Source: UBA7662 sp943369355 (GTDB lineage: Bacteria; Bacteroidota; Bacteroidia; UBA7662). From it: 64,000 bases of DNA. The stretch covers positions 1-64,000 of the forward strand of contig CALRMX020000005.1 in NCBI GenBank assembly GCA_943369355.1. Direction: 5' to 3'. The translations under genes and the position numbers were made by a program. Numbering within the stretch: the first letter of the stretch is position 1; each line of letters starts with the position of its first letter. Shown here piece by piece: positions 25,789-34,111 of this stretch. The notes under the pieces were generated by a model. It was not told the origin of the DNA. It made no database searches and saw nothing but the letters and a program-made list of their open reading frames with translations.

Positions 25789-25796
25789 TACCTTTG
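25789..25796 (+). promoter_or_regulatory. Putative -7 promoter element for the ABC exporter gene
   Basis: TACCTTTG is a perfect TAnnTTTG match, 4 bases before the GTG start at 25801. With the opposite box at 25736-25743 it forms a compact divergent promoter region. Confidence 0.4.
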
Positions 25797-25800
25797 GATT

Positions 25801-27624
25801 GTGAAGACCTATTTCAGGATACTGGCTTTTGCACGCCCATTGCGTAATTTCCTTCCGCGTTATATGGTATTGGCCGTATTGGGAATTGTATTTGGGATTT
25901 TCAATTTCACACTGCTCATACCGCTGCTCAACATAATTTTCGGCACGGTAAAAGCTCCAGAAGTGGTAGTAGAGCCCGTTTTCGACGGCACACTCAATTG
26001 GGTAAAAGACTATTTTAACTACTTCTTCTTCAACATTTTTAAAACGTATGGTCCCGCCAAAGCGCTACAGTTTGTTTGCGCCATCGTGGTTGTTTCGTTT
26101 TTCTTTTCGAATGTATTCCGCTATTGGGGACAACGGGTACTAACCGGTTTACGGACATTGGTGGTTAAAAACATACGCCAAGCCCTATTCAATCATCTTG
26201 TTCAGCTCAACGTACGTTACTTTCACGGACAACGCAAAGGCGATTTAATATCCGTTGTATCGAACGACGTCACTGAAATCGAAAATTCGGTTGTCAGCAG
26301 CATTCAAATCATCTTTCGGGAGCCGTTATTGCTCATCGGCTACGTAGTTCTTTTATTCATGATTAGCGTAAAACTTACGCTGTTCAGCTTTTTAGTACTC
26401 CCTATATCGGCACTTATCATCACTACGATCTCCCGTAAATTAAAGCAGGACTCCAAACAAGGTCAGACATTACTAGGGAATATCTTGAGTGTCATTGAAG
26501 AAACCATTAGTGGCATTCGCATTATCAAAGCCTTCAACGCGCAGGAATACACCCGAAAAAGATTCGACAAAGAAAACCATGCATATCGGCAGATTTTAAA
26601 AAGAATCTGGAACCGAAAAGAGCTGGCTTCACCCCTATCTGAATTTTTAGGCGTGAGCATGATTGTCGGCATTATACTCTACGGGGGATTATTGGTGATA
26701 GATGGAGAAAGCGAGTTAAGTGGGTCGGCCTTTATCACCTACATTATTTTATATAGCCAGCTTTTGGTGCCAGCCAAAGCCATCACAGGAGCATTAACCA
26801 ATATTCAGCGCGGACTAGCAGCCGCCGAACGCGTATTTGAAATCCTGGAAGCAACCAATCCCATTCGTCAACCCGAAAATCCAATAGCCGTCCCTCGTTT
26901 CGAAAAAGAAATCACGTTTAAGAATGTAAGCTTCAGCTACGGTCAGGAATTGGTTCTGAAAAACATCAATTTAACCATAAAAAAAGGACAGATGGTGGCG
27001 TTGGTTGGACCAAGTGGCTCGGGTAAAAGCACCTTAGCCGACTTAATTCCTCGTTTTTTAGACCCCACCGAAGGTGAGGTACTCATTGATGGCGTTCCAT
27101 TACCCAAAGCCAATGTTTTCGACCTGCGTCAGCTCATGGGCATCGTTACGCAAGAAAGCATACTCTTCAACGACACTGTCATGGCCAACATCGCTTTCGG
27201 TGTCGAAAACCCACAAGGCGATCAAGTCGTTGAAGCCGCCAAGGTTGCCAATGCACATACATTCATCTCCCAACTCGAAAGCGATTACGATACGTCGATC
27301 GGCGACAGAGGCGGACGGCTGAGTGGTGGCCAGCGCCAACGCTTGAGCATCGCCAGAGCCGTTTTCAAAAATCCACCCATCCTCATACTCGACGAAGCCA
27401 CCTCAGCACTCGATACCGAGTCGGAAAAGTTGGTGCAAGATGCCCTGAGTCACCTGATGGAAAATAGAACTAGCATCGTCATAGCACATCGTTTATCTAC
27501 CATCCAGCATGCCGATCACATTGTGGTATTGCACCAAGGCGAAATAGCAGAGCAAGGCACGCACGAAGAGCTCTTGGCAAAAGGCGGTCAATATCATCGA
27601 CTCATTACCCTGCAGCAGCTCTAA
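25801..27624 (+). CDS. ABC exporter, fused permease-ATPase (MsbA-like)
   Basis: This half-transporter has an N-terminal six-helix membrane domain (about 1-330) and a C-terminal ATPase with Walker A GPSGSGKST (about 403-411), signature LSGGQRQRLSIARA and Walker B PILILDEATSALDTESEK. It should act as a homodimer exporting lipids, drugs or glycolipids; the MsbA-like type is common in Bacteroidota. The frame is open to 25699, but the first 34 residues are not family-like. GTG 25801 gives MKTYFRILAFARPLRNF, the normal start, for 607 residues. Confidence 0.93.
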   Translation: MKTYFRILAFARPLRNFLPRYMVLAVLGIVFGIFNFTLLIPLLNIIFGTVKAPEVVVEPVFDGTLNWVKDYFNYFFFNIFKTYGPAKALQFVCAIVVVSFFFSNVFRYWGQRVLTGLRTLVVKNIRQALFNHLVQLNVRYFHGQRKGDLISVVSNDVTEIENSVVSSIQIIFREPLLLIGYVVLLFMISVKLTLFSFLVLPISALIITTISRKLKQDSKQGQTLLGNILSVIEETISGIRIIKAFNAQEYTRKRFDKENHAYRQILKRIWNRKELASPLSEFLGVSMIVGIILYGGLLVIDGESELSGSAFITYIILYSQLLVPAKAITGALTNIQRGLAAAERVFEILEATNPIRQPENPIAVPRFEKEITFKNVSFSYGQELVLKNINLTIKKGQMVALVGPSGSGKSTLADLIPRFLDPTEGEVLIDGVPLPKANVFDLRQLMGIVTQESILFNDTVMANIAFGVENPQGDQVVEAAKVANAHTFISQLESDYDTSIGDRGGRLSGGQRQRLSIARAVFKNPPILILDEATSALDTESEKLVQDALSHLMENRTSIVIAHRLSTIQHADHIVVLHQGEIAEQGTHEELLAKGGQYHRLITLQQL

Positions 27625-27648
27625 ACCTGCTGAAGCCATTCTAATTTC

Positions 27649-27656
27649 TATCTTTG
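27649..27656 (+). promoter_or_regulatory. Putative -7 promoter element for the aminotransferase gene
   Basis: TATCTTTG is a perfect TAnnTTTG match, 18 bases before the ATG at 27675. Confidence 0.5.
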
Positions 27657-27674
27657 CAAGGTCAATCTTAGGGT

Positions 27675-28934
27675 ATGCAGGTATCGCACATGGCCGAAAA
27701 TCTTATCGGCTCAGAAATCATCAAACTGGCTGGTGAAATAAATCAGAAGATCAAGGCAGGTGAAAAAATTTACAATTTCACTATCGGTGATTTCGATCCG
27801 CATGTGTTTCCTATCCCTGAAGCATTAACCCTTGCCATCACAGATGCCTACAGCGAAGGCCATACCAACTATCCTGCGGCCAATGGGATTATCGAATTGC
27901 GTGAGGCGGTAGTGCATTTTTTGAAAAAATACCAGAAGCTAGCGTATTCGGCCGATGAAATTTTAATCGCTGGCGGAGCCCGCCCGCTGATTTATGCTAT
28001 CTATCAAACCTTACTCGATCCGGGTGATACGGTATTGTTTCCCGTGCCATCGTGGAACAACAACCACTATTGCCACCTCACCCACGCCCGTGAATTGAGC
28101 ATAGAAACACGGCCAGAAGAACATTTTATGCCTACCCCTGAGGAGCTTGAACCACATCTGGCAACCGCCACTCTGGTAGCATTATGCTCTCCTTTAAATC
28201 CTACAGGCACAACGTTCACGCGCGAAAGCCTCCACAAAATTTGCGTGCTCATTAGTCAAGAAAATGAAAGAAGAGCCTCCGAAAACCGGAAGCCTCTATA
28301 CTTGATGTACGACCAAATTTATTGGACTCTGACCTTTGGAAACACGGTACATTACGATCCGGTAAGTTTACACCCCGGACTTCGCGACTACACCATTTAC
28401 GTTGATGGACTCTCGAAGGCCTTTGCCGCCACCGGCGTACGTGTAGGCTGGAGTTTCGGTCCGCGAAAAATAATCGACAAAATGAAGTCGATTTTAGGCC
28501 ATGTAGGTGCATGGGCACCCAAAGCCGAGCAAGTAGCTACCGCACGTTTTTTAAACCAAACCGACAAAGTAGATACCTACCTCGCTGAAATTAGAGAAAA
28601 GTTGTTTTTCAGATTGCACGGATTTTATCTCGGTTTTGAAGCATTGAGTGCTAAAGGCTATCCCGTTAAAGCCATTCACCCGCAAGCAGCCATCTACCTC
28701 ACCATACAGCTAGCACTACACGGCAAAGTAACGCCTGAAGGAAAAACGCTTACCACTACCAAAGAAATTACAGCATATGTACTTGAACAGGCTAAACTCG
28801 CCGTAGTACCTTTCTATGCATTTGGGGCAAGCGAAAATAGTAGCTGGTATCGGTTGAGCGTTGGAACGTGTAAAGAGCATGAAGTAGCTGAGTCGTTAGC
28901 GGCTCTAGAACGTGCCTTGGCTCGCTTAAGCTAA
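27675..28934 (+). CDS. PLP-dependent aminotransferase class I/II (aspartate aminotransferase-like)
   Basis: This 419-residue fold-type I enzyme has family motifs NFTIGDFDPHVFPIPE and NYPAANGIIELREAV at the N-terminus, FPVPSWNNNHYC, CSPLNPTGTTF (Asn for the PLP ring), MYDQIYWTLTF (Asp/Tyr contacts) and the Schiff-base Lys in YVDGLSKAFAATGVRVGW. It transfers amino groups between amino and keto acids, and the closest group is aspartate/aromatic aminotransferases. The start is ATG 27675, with a promoter-like element upstream. Exact substrate choice is not readable. Confidence 0.9.
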   Translation: MQVSHMAENLIGSEIIKLAGEINQKIKAGEKIYNFTIGDFDPHVFPIPEALTLAITDAYSEGHTNYPAANGIIELREAVVHFLKKYQKLAYSADEILIAGGARPLIYAIYQTLLDPGDTVLFPVPSWNNNHYCHLTHARELSIETRPEEHFMPTPEELEPHLATATLVALCSPLNPTGTTFTRESLHKICVLISQENERRASENRKPLYLMYDQIYWTLTFGNTVHYDPVSLHPGLRDYTIYVDGLSKAFAATGVRVGWSFGPRKIIDKMKSILGHVGAWAPKAEQVATARFLNQTDKVDTYLAEIREKLFFRLHGFYLGFEALSAKGYPVKAIHPQAAIYLTIQLALHGKVTPEGKTLTTTKEITAYVLEQAKLAVVPFYAFGASENSSWYRLSVGTCKEHEVAESLAALERALARLS

Positions 28935-28972
28935 TATACGATGGTGCCTTATTTGAGCAGCATGCACAATAT

Positions 28973-30016
28973 TTAGCTGTCACAACCGGCGTAGCTCACT
29001 TCTCCAAGGTCTCTGACCACTACGGGAACATACCCTTCATACTGCGTTTCTACTTGCAGCAATAAAGTCCTTATTTCGTCGGCTTCGAGGCTATTCACCA
29101 ACTTCATCCTGGTTTCTTTAAAGTTGGGGTAGCCTTTAAAGTAGTTCGTGTAATGCCTACGCATCTCCAAAATTCCTAGTTTTTCACCTTTCCACTCAAT
29201 CGATCGGTTGAAGTGCTTTAGTGCAACAGCTATTCGTTCGGCGGTGGTAGGTGCAGCTAAATTTTGGCCTGTGGCCATAAAATGTTTTATTTCTCGGAAA
29301 ATCCAAGGATAACCAATCGCTGCTCTGCCAATCATAATTCCATCTACACCATATCGGTTTCGATAAAGTACTGCCTTCTCCGGACTGTCGATATCGCCAT
29401 TCCCGAAAACCGGAATGCGCATGCGAGGATTGTTCTTGACCTCCCCAATGAGTGTCCAATCGGCTTCACCTTTATACATTTGAACGCGGGTCCGGCCGTG
29501 GATGGCAATAGCTTGAACACCAATATCTTGTAAGGCTTCGGCGAGATAAACAACTTGTTTACTTTCTTCATCCCAACCCAAGCGCGTTTTTACCGTGATG
29601 GGAAGTTTGCTCCTTTTCACCATGGCTTCGGTGATTTTAAGTAGCTTGGGTAAATTGCGAAGCATACCCGAACCCGCCTCTTTACACACCACTTGTTTTA
29701 CCGGACAGCCGTAATTGATATCTATTAGGTTGGGATTGGCTTCCGATACCTTATCGATAGCCTGCACCATGGGTTCGAGCTCTCCGCCAAAAATCTGGAT
29801 GCCCATCGGTCGTTCGTCGTCGTAGATATCGAGCTTCTGGAGACTTTTCCTGGCATCGCGTATCAATCCCTCCGACGAAATGAACTCGGTATACATGAGG
29901 TCGGCACCATTGGCCTTACATACAGCACGGAAAGGCGGGTCGCTCACATCTTCCATAGGCGCGAGCAAAAGTGGGAATTCGCCCAAATCAAGATCACCAA
30001 TCCGTACCATCGTCAT
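28973..30016 (-). CDS. dusB: tRNA-dihydrouridine synthase (DusB-like)
   Basis: This 347-residue FMN enzyme reduces uridines in tRNA D-loops. It opens with the flavin-binding LLLAPMEDVSDPPFR, followed by GIQIFGGELEPM, the NYGCP segment holding the catalytic Cys, GSGMLRNLPKL, ITVKTRLGWDEES, AIHGRTRVQMYKGEADW, PVFGNGDIDSP and GIMIGRAAIGYPWIF. The overall length and the RRHYTNYFKGYPNFKETR helical C-terminus fit DusB. The start is ATG 30016, or 30010 as MVRIGDL. It is divergent from the CPBP protease gene, with a shared short promoter region. Confidence 0.93.
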   Translation of the reverse strand: MTMVRIGDLDLGEFPLLLAPMEDVSDPPFRAVCKANGADLMYTEFISSEGLIRDARKSLQKLDIYDDERPMGIQIFGGELEPMVQAIDKVSEANPNLIDINYGCPVKQVVCKEAGSGMLRNLPKLLKITEAMVKRSKLPITVKTRLGWDEESKQVVYLAEALQDIGVQAIAIHGRTRVQMYKGEADWTLIGEVKNNPRMRIPVFGNGDIDSPEKAVLYRNRYGVDGIMIGRAAIGYPWIFREIKHFMATGQNLAAPTTAERIAVALKHFNRSIEWKGEKLGILEMRRHYTNYFKGYPNFKETRMKLVNSLEADEIRTLLLQVETQYEGYVPVVVRDLGEVSYAGCDS

Positions 30017-30025
30017 AAAAACGTG

Positions 30026-30033
30026 TAAATTTA
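30026..30033. promoter_or_regulatory. Palindromic promoter-like element between dusB and the CPBP gene
   Basis: TAAATTTA equals its own reverse complement and matches TAnnTTTG with one mismatch on each strand. It lies 9 bases before the dusB ATG and 15 bases before the CPBP ATG, in a 32-base divergent gap. Confidence 0.3.
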
Positions 30034-30048
30034 GGCAAAAAAAGCCAC

Positions 30049-30975
30049 ATGCTATTTGATAAGCCGCTTCGCGACCACCACCCCATAGTTCAGCTGTTGC
30101 TTTTAATTGGATTGTGTCTTTCTTCGGGAGGGTTATTTGCCCTCATCGCCATCAAAAGTGCAGGATCCGTAACCGGTGTGGCGGGAACCCTCCTTGCCGA
30201 CTGGCTTCAAAACCCCGACCCGAAGTATATCCCGTACATTTGGTGGGTGCAGAGTTTGAGCGCATTTGGTGTATTTGTGTTGCCTGGAATTGTTTGGGCC
30301 TATTACTACGATTATGATACACCTTGGCAGCCACTAGGTCTGCACATACGCCAAAAACCCAATGTTTGGTTGTATGTAGGGGTACTGGTAATGGTAATAA
30401 GCCCAATAATTTATTGGATTTATGGCTTAAATCAGCAAATGGAGCTTCCTGAAGCTTGGTCGGCATTAGAAACTAGCATGAAAAGGGCTGAGGAAGAAAG
30501 CGAAAAAACGATTCAACTCCTTTTAAGCGCAACGGGTACGCAAGCTTTTCTCATCAATATTTTAGTCATAGCCATTTTGCCAGCGGTAGGTGAAGAGCTA
30601 CTGTTCAGGGGTGTCCTACAAAATATATTTCGGACTTTGTTTAAAAATCCACATTTAGCCATTTGGATAGGAGCCATCTTGTTTAGCGCGCTTCATATGC
30701 AGTGGTATGGTTTCTTCCCGCGTTTGTTGTTAGGGGCCATGTTTGGCTATATCTATTTTTGGAGCGGTTCGATCTTCCTCTCCATTTTTGCCCATTTCAT
30801 CAACAATGGCGCAGCTGTAGCCGTAGAAATGTGGGGAGGTGAAGGCGGTAGTGAGGCCATCGAAAAAGCCTTGTTAAATAGTCCTTGGTGGCTTTTATTA
30901 CTTTCTTTGTTAGCGGTGGTAGTGCTGCTAAGAGCTATCAAATTACAAACGCAAAACATACAAACGTTTCGGTGA
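30049..30975 (+). CDS. CPBP-family intramembrane metalloprotease
   Basis: This 308-residue protein has about eight membrane segments. The ABI/CPBP motifs are present: GEELLFRGVLQNIF (catalytic glutamates), then LHMQWYGFFPRLLLGAMFGYIYFWSGS and IFAHFINNG with metal-binding histidines. The family cleaves proteins within the membrane or processes prenylated or peptide substrates. Its stop overlaps the next gene's ATG (TGATG), so it is the first gene of a CPBP-DUF2007-cdsA operon. The substrate is unknown. Confidence 0.9.
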   Translation: MLFDKPLRDHHPIVQLLLLIGLCLSSGGLFALIAIKSAGSVTGVAGTLLADWLQNPDPKYIPYIWWVQSLSAFGVFVLPGIVWAYYYDYDTPWQPLGLHIRQKPNVWLYVGVLVMVISPIIYWIYGLNQQMELPEAWSALETSMKRAEEESEKTIQLLLSATGTQAFLINILVIAILPAVGEELLFRGVLQNIFRTLFKNPHLAIWIGAILFSALHMQWYGFFPRLLLGAMFGYIYFWSGSIFLSIFAHFINNGAAVAVEMWGGEGGSEAIEKALLNSPWWLLLLSLLAVVVLLRAIKLQTQNIQTFR

Positions 30976-31181
30976 TGCAAGAAGGTTGGATTTGCGTATT
31001 TACTACCAACTATGCCCATCTTGCCGAATTGGTGCATGCTCATCTGCTGGCCAACGATCTGCAAGCGGTAGTGCTCAATAAAAGAGACTCCTCGTATCTT
31101 GCATTCGGTGGCGTGGAGGTATACGTGCCATCATCCGATCGTTTAACTGCCGAAGCGCTGATTCTATCACTGAACCTATGA
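30975..31181 (+). CDS. DUF2007-family small protein
   Basis: This 68-residue protein starts at ATG 30975, which overlaps the upstream stop by one base; a longer in-frame start inside the CPBP gene is rejected. The pattern of the first residues (WICVFTTNYAHLAELVHAHL), the central QAVVLNKRDSSYLAFGGVEVYVP and the helical end fits the DUF2007 putative signal-transducing family, a small alpha/beta fold of unknown role. Its stop overlaps the cdsA ATG (ATGA), so all three genes are translated together. The link with cdsA is conserved in my memory of related genomes. Confidence 0.8.
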   Translation: MQEGWICVFTTNYAHLAELVHAHLLANDLQAVVLNKRDSSYLAFGGVEVYVPSSDRLTAEALILSLNL

Positions 31182-31999
31182 GTAACTTTTGGTTGCGATT
31201 AACTACTGGCGTTGTTCTTACCACGGCAATTGTGCTGAGTCTATTTGCTGGATTTTGGTACTTCAGTTTGTTGTTTTTTATTTTTTCCATGGTGGGTCTT
31301 TTCGAGTTTTACCGCATGGCAGCGCCTCGTGACAAACGAAGGCAATATCTGAGTGTAATGACCGCTGGCGCCATACTATACATCATTTGTGCCCTAACAG
31401 CGTCGCGCACAGTAGCATTTGAATGGCTAGAATTTATGATTCCCGTTGCGGCCTACTTTTTCATGACTGAATTATATAAAAACAGAGAAAACCCATTTCA
31501 GGAAATTGGCATTACCGTATTGGGTTTAGTGTATATAGCACTACCATTCAGCCTGCTGAATTTTATGGCTTTCCTACCCTACGAAACGTACAACTATGAA
31601 TTGGTGCTGGGTTGCTTTATTTTCCTTTGGGTGAGTGATTCCGGCGCTTATTTGGTAGGCAGGCGCTTTGGCAAAACCAAACTTTTTGAACGTATTTCTC
31701 CCGGCAAAACCATCGAAGGCAGCATAGGTGGAATTATACTGGCCATATTGGTAAGCTACTTTGTTGTAGGACGGTACTTTCATAGCCTAGCACAAACAGA
31801 ATGGGTAGTCGTTGGTGCCATTGTATCCATCAGCGGGATTTATGGAGATCTAATTGAATCGCTGCTCAAACGTAGTGTCGACCGCAAAGACTCCGGCAGT
31901 TTACTGCCTGGTCATGGCGGTGTGCTCGACCGTTTCGATTCACTTATTCTCTCAGCGCCGTTGGTATATGCTTACATTCGGCTTTTGCAGATTTTTTAG
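31178..31999 (+). CDS. cdsA: Phosphatidate cytidylyltransferase
   Basis: CdsA makes CDP-diacylglycerol from phosphatidic acid and CTP, the branch point of phospholipid synthesis. This 273-residue integral membrane protein has about seven to eight membrane segments. The family signature is near the C-terminus: GDLIESLLKRSVDRKDSG, then LLPGHGGVLDRFDSL. An earlier motif is SDSGAYLVGRRFGKTKLFERISPGKTIEG. The psd gene for phosphatidylethanolamine lies 1.5 kb downstream, but pssA is not in the window. Confidence 0.95.
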   Translation: MSNFWLRLTTGVVLTTAIVLSLFAGFWYFSLLFFIFSMVGLFEFYRMAAPRDKRRQYLSVMTAGAILYIICALTASRTVAFEWLEFMIPVAAYFFMTELYKNRENPFQEIGITVLGLVYIALPFSLLNFMAFLPYETYNYELVLGCFIFLWVSDSGAYLVGRRFGKTKLFERISPGKTIEGSIGGIILAILVSYFVVGRYFHSLAQTEWVVVGAIVSISGIYGDLIESLLKRSVDRKDSGSLLPGHGGVLDRFDSLILSAPLVYAYIRLLQIF

Positions 32000-32133
32000 C
32001 GTTTTGCTAATAAACCAGCTGATTTTCAGAACTTCTCAAAAAAGCCGTTTCTAAAGGTGCATCAGTAAGGCATTTGGCTAACTTTACGTCGGTTTTTTAA
32101 CGATTTCTTAATCACCATTTAACCCCATTCCTC

Positions 32134-33405
32134 ATGTCAGCCACTGCTGAAAAAACCTCTACTCCAGAGAATCCATTTGATTCGATGATGTCGCGCTTCG
32201 ACATTGCCGCAAAAATGCTCAACCTCAATGAAGGTTTGTACAATGTACTAAAATCGCCAGCCCGTCAGGTCATTGTGAGTCTTCCAATTACCATGGATAA
32301 TGGTAAAATCGAAGTTTTCGAAGGCTTCCGTGTCGTTCACAACATCAATCTGGGTCCTGCCAAAGGCGGTATCCGATACTCCATGGATGTGCATCTCGAC
32401 GAAGTAAAGGCACTTGCCGCATGGATGACTTGGAAATGCGCTGTGTCTAACATCCCATTTGGAGGTGGTAAGGGCGGCATTAAGTGCGACCCTCGTAAAA
32501 TGTCGGCCAACGAACTTGAGCGGTTAACACGTGCCTATACACGTGCAATGATCGACGTTTTCGGCCCTGAAAAAGATATTCCTGCTCCTGATATGGGAAC
32601 AGGGCCCCGCGAAATGGCCTGGTTGATGGACCAATATTCTAAATTGGTAGGATACAGCAGCCCAGCGGTCGTTACCGGTAAGCCTCTGGTTTTGGGCGGA
32701 TCTAAAGGCCGAGTAGAAGCTACCGGTCGCGGCGTGATGGTGGCTACACGTAGTGCCATGTTGAAAATGGGCTTGAACCCCTTCAAATCAACTTGTGCAG
32801 TTCAAGGCTTTGGTAATGTAGGTTCTATTTCTGCCAAACTTTTACAGCAACAGGGACTTAAAGTTGTTGCCATTAGCGACGTAACAGGCGGTTATTACAA
32901 CCCTGAAGGTATTGATGCCGACGAAGCCATTGCCTACCGCGACAACAACGGTGGAACTTTGGAAGGTTTTGCCAAAGCGAGCAAAATCAGCAACGAAGAA
33001 TTGCTCGAGCTCGACGTTGACGTTTTGGTTCCAGCAGCAATGGAAGACCAAATCACAGGCCGCAATGCCAACAACATCAAAGCGAAACTTATCGTGGAAG
33101 GTGCAAACGGCCCTATCGCAGCAAGTGCCGACGATATACTGAACAACAAAGGCATCATGGTTGTGCCCGACATTCTTGCTAACGCGGGTGGAGTAACCGT
33201 TTCATACTTCGAGTGGGTTCAAAACCGCTTAGGCTATTTCTGGACAGAGGAGCGCGTAAATCGCCGTGCCGACCGGAACATGAAAGAAGCATTTGAGGTG
33301 GTTTATCAAACTTCATTGAAGTATAATTGCAACCTCCGCATCGCTGCTTATATAGTCGCTGTCGACAAAGTAGCGCAAGTCACACAATTGCGTGGTGGCA
33401 TTTAA
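32134..33405 (+). CDS. gdhA: Glutamate dehydrogenase (Glu/Leu/Phe/Val family)
   Basis: This 423-residue NAD(P)-dependent enzyme interconverts glutamate and 2-oxoglutarate plus ammonia. The catalytic-lysine region PFGGGKGGIKCDP is at about residue 107-119, after GPAKGGIRYSMDVHLDEVKALAAWMTWK. The Rossmann fold shows VQGFGNVGS, and the C-terminal part has VEGANGPIAASADDIL and FEWVQNRLGYFWTEERV. It sits alone between a 134-base gap with a one-mismatch -7 element (TAACTTTA, 32079-32086) and a strong terminator. Confidence 0.94.
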   Translation: MSATAEKTSTPENPFDSMMSRFDIAAKMLNLNEGLYNVLKSPARQVIVSLPITMDNGKIEVFEGFRVVHNINLGPAKGGIRYSMDVHLDEVKALAAWMTWKCAVSNIPFGGGKGGIKCDPRKMSANELERLTRAYTRAMIDVFGPEKDIPAPDMGTGPREMAWLMDQYSKLVGYSSPAVVTGKPLVLGGSKGRVEATGRGVMVATRSAMLKMGLNPFKSTCAVQGFGNVGSISAKLLQQQGLKVVAISDVTGGYYNPEGIDADEAIAYRDNNGGTLEGFAKASKISNEELLELDVDVLVPAAMEDQITGRNANNIKAKLIVEGANGPIAASADDILNNKGIMVVPDILANAGGVTVSYFEWVQNRLGYFWTEERVNRRADRNMKEAFEVVYQTSLKYNCNLRIAAYIVAVDKVAQVTQLRGGI

Positions 33406-33424
33406 ACTTAAAATCCGAAATTTG

Positions 33425-33453
33425 AGCCGGGAATAAATCTCCCGGCTTTTTTT
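33425..33453 (+). terminator. Intrinsic terminator after gdhA, abutting the psd start
   Basis: The 8-bp stem AGCCGGGA/TCCCGGCT (33425-33432 with 33440-33447) has a 7-base loop and a T-run to 33453. The next base is the A of the psd ATG at 33454. Confidence 0.92.
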
Positions 33454-34110
33454 ATGATTCATCGCGAAGGGTATACCATCATTGCAGGTACAGTTGTTTT
33501 AATTGGCGTTTTTGGCTGGTTGATTCAACATTATTTATCCGACTACCGTGTGCTGAGCTATGGCTTGTATGCTATTTTATTGTTTTTTCTCGTCATGGTG
33601 GTTCAGTTTTTTCGGAATCCAACTCGAAACACACTTATCGACCCACAAACGGTAATTGCGCCAGCCGATGGCAAAGTAGTTATCATTGAAGAAGTGGATG
33701 AACCTGAGTACTTTCAAGGGAAAAGGCTAATGGTTTCAATTTTTATGTCGCCTATAAATGTACACGTAAACAGAAACCCAGTAAGTGGCACGGTAAAATA
33801 CTTCAAATATCACCCCGGCGAGTATTTGGTGGCTTGGCACCCAAAATCATCTACGCTGAATGAGCGTACAAGCATAGTCATCGAAAATGAGGCTGGTATA
33901 CCTGTACTTTTCCGTCAAATTGCCGGAGCTCTGGCTCGCCGAATACGTTGGTATGTGAAAGAAGGCGACACTGTGGTCCAAGGTCAAGAATTCGGTTTCA
34001 TCAAATTCGGAAGCCGCATTGACATTTACCTACCGGTAGGTACCGACGTTAAAGTTGCACTTGGCGATAAAGTATGGGGTGGCGAAACCATAGTAGCCAA
34101 ATTCCGCTAG
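33454..34110 (+). CDS. psd: Phosphatidylserine decarboxylase (short, pyruvoyl type)
   Basis: Psd makes phosphatidylethanolamine from phosphatidylserine. This 218-residue membrane-associated protein has two N-terminal hydrophobic segments (about 8-50), then APADGKVVIIEEV and SIFMSPINVHVNRNPVSG. The self-cleavage site in FIKFGSRIDIYLP (Gly-Ser) near residue 190 yields the pyruvoyl group. The start MIHREGY is typical of the Bacteroidota form, so the ATG directly after the gdhA terminator is probably real, leaving no leader of its own. The MFS gene follows after one base. Confidence 0.94.
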   Translation: MIHREGYTIIAGTVVLIGVFGWLIQHYLSDYRVLSYGLYAILLFFLVMVVQFFRNPTRNTLIDPQTVIAPADGKVVIIEEVDEPEYFQGKRLMVSIFMSPINVHVNRNPVSGTVKYFKYHPGEYLVAWHPKSSTLNERTSIVIENEAGIPVLFRQIAGALARRIRWYVKEGDTVVQGQEFGFIKFGSRIDIYLPVGTDVKVALGDKVWGGETIVAKFR

Positions 34111-34111
34111 C

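Noticed and set aside
25699..25800. ATG 25699 as start of the ABC exporter
   Set aside because: It would overlap the divergent GT2 gene and add residues unlike the family; GTG 25801 restores the normal N-terminus.
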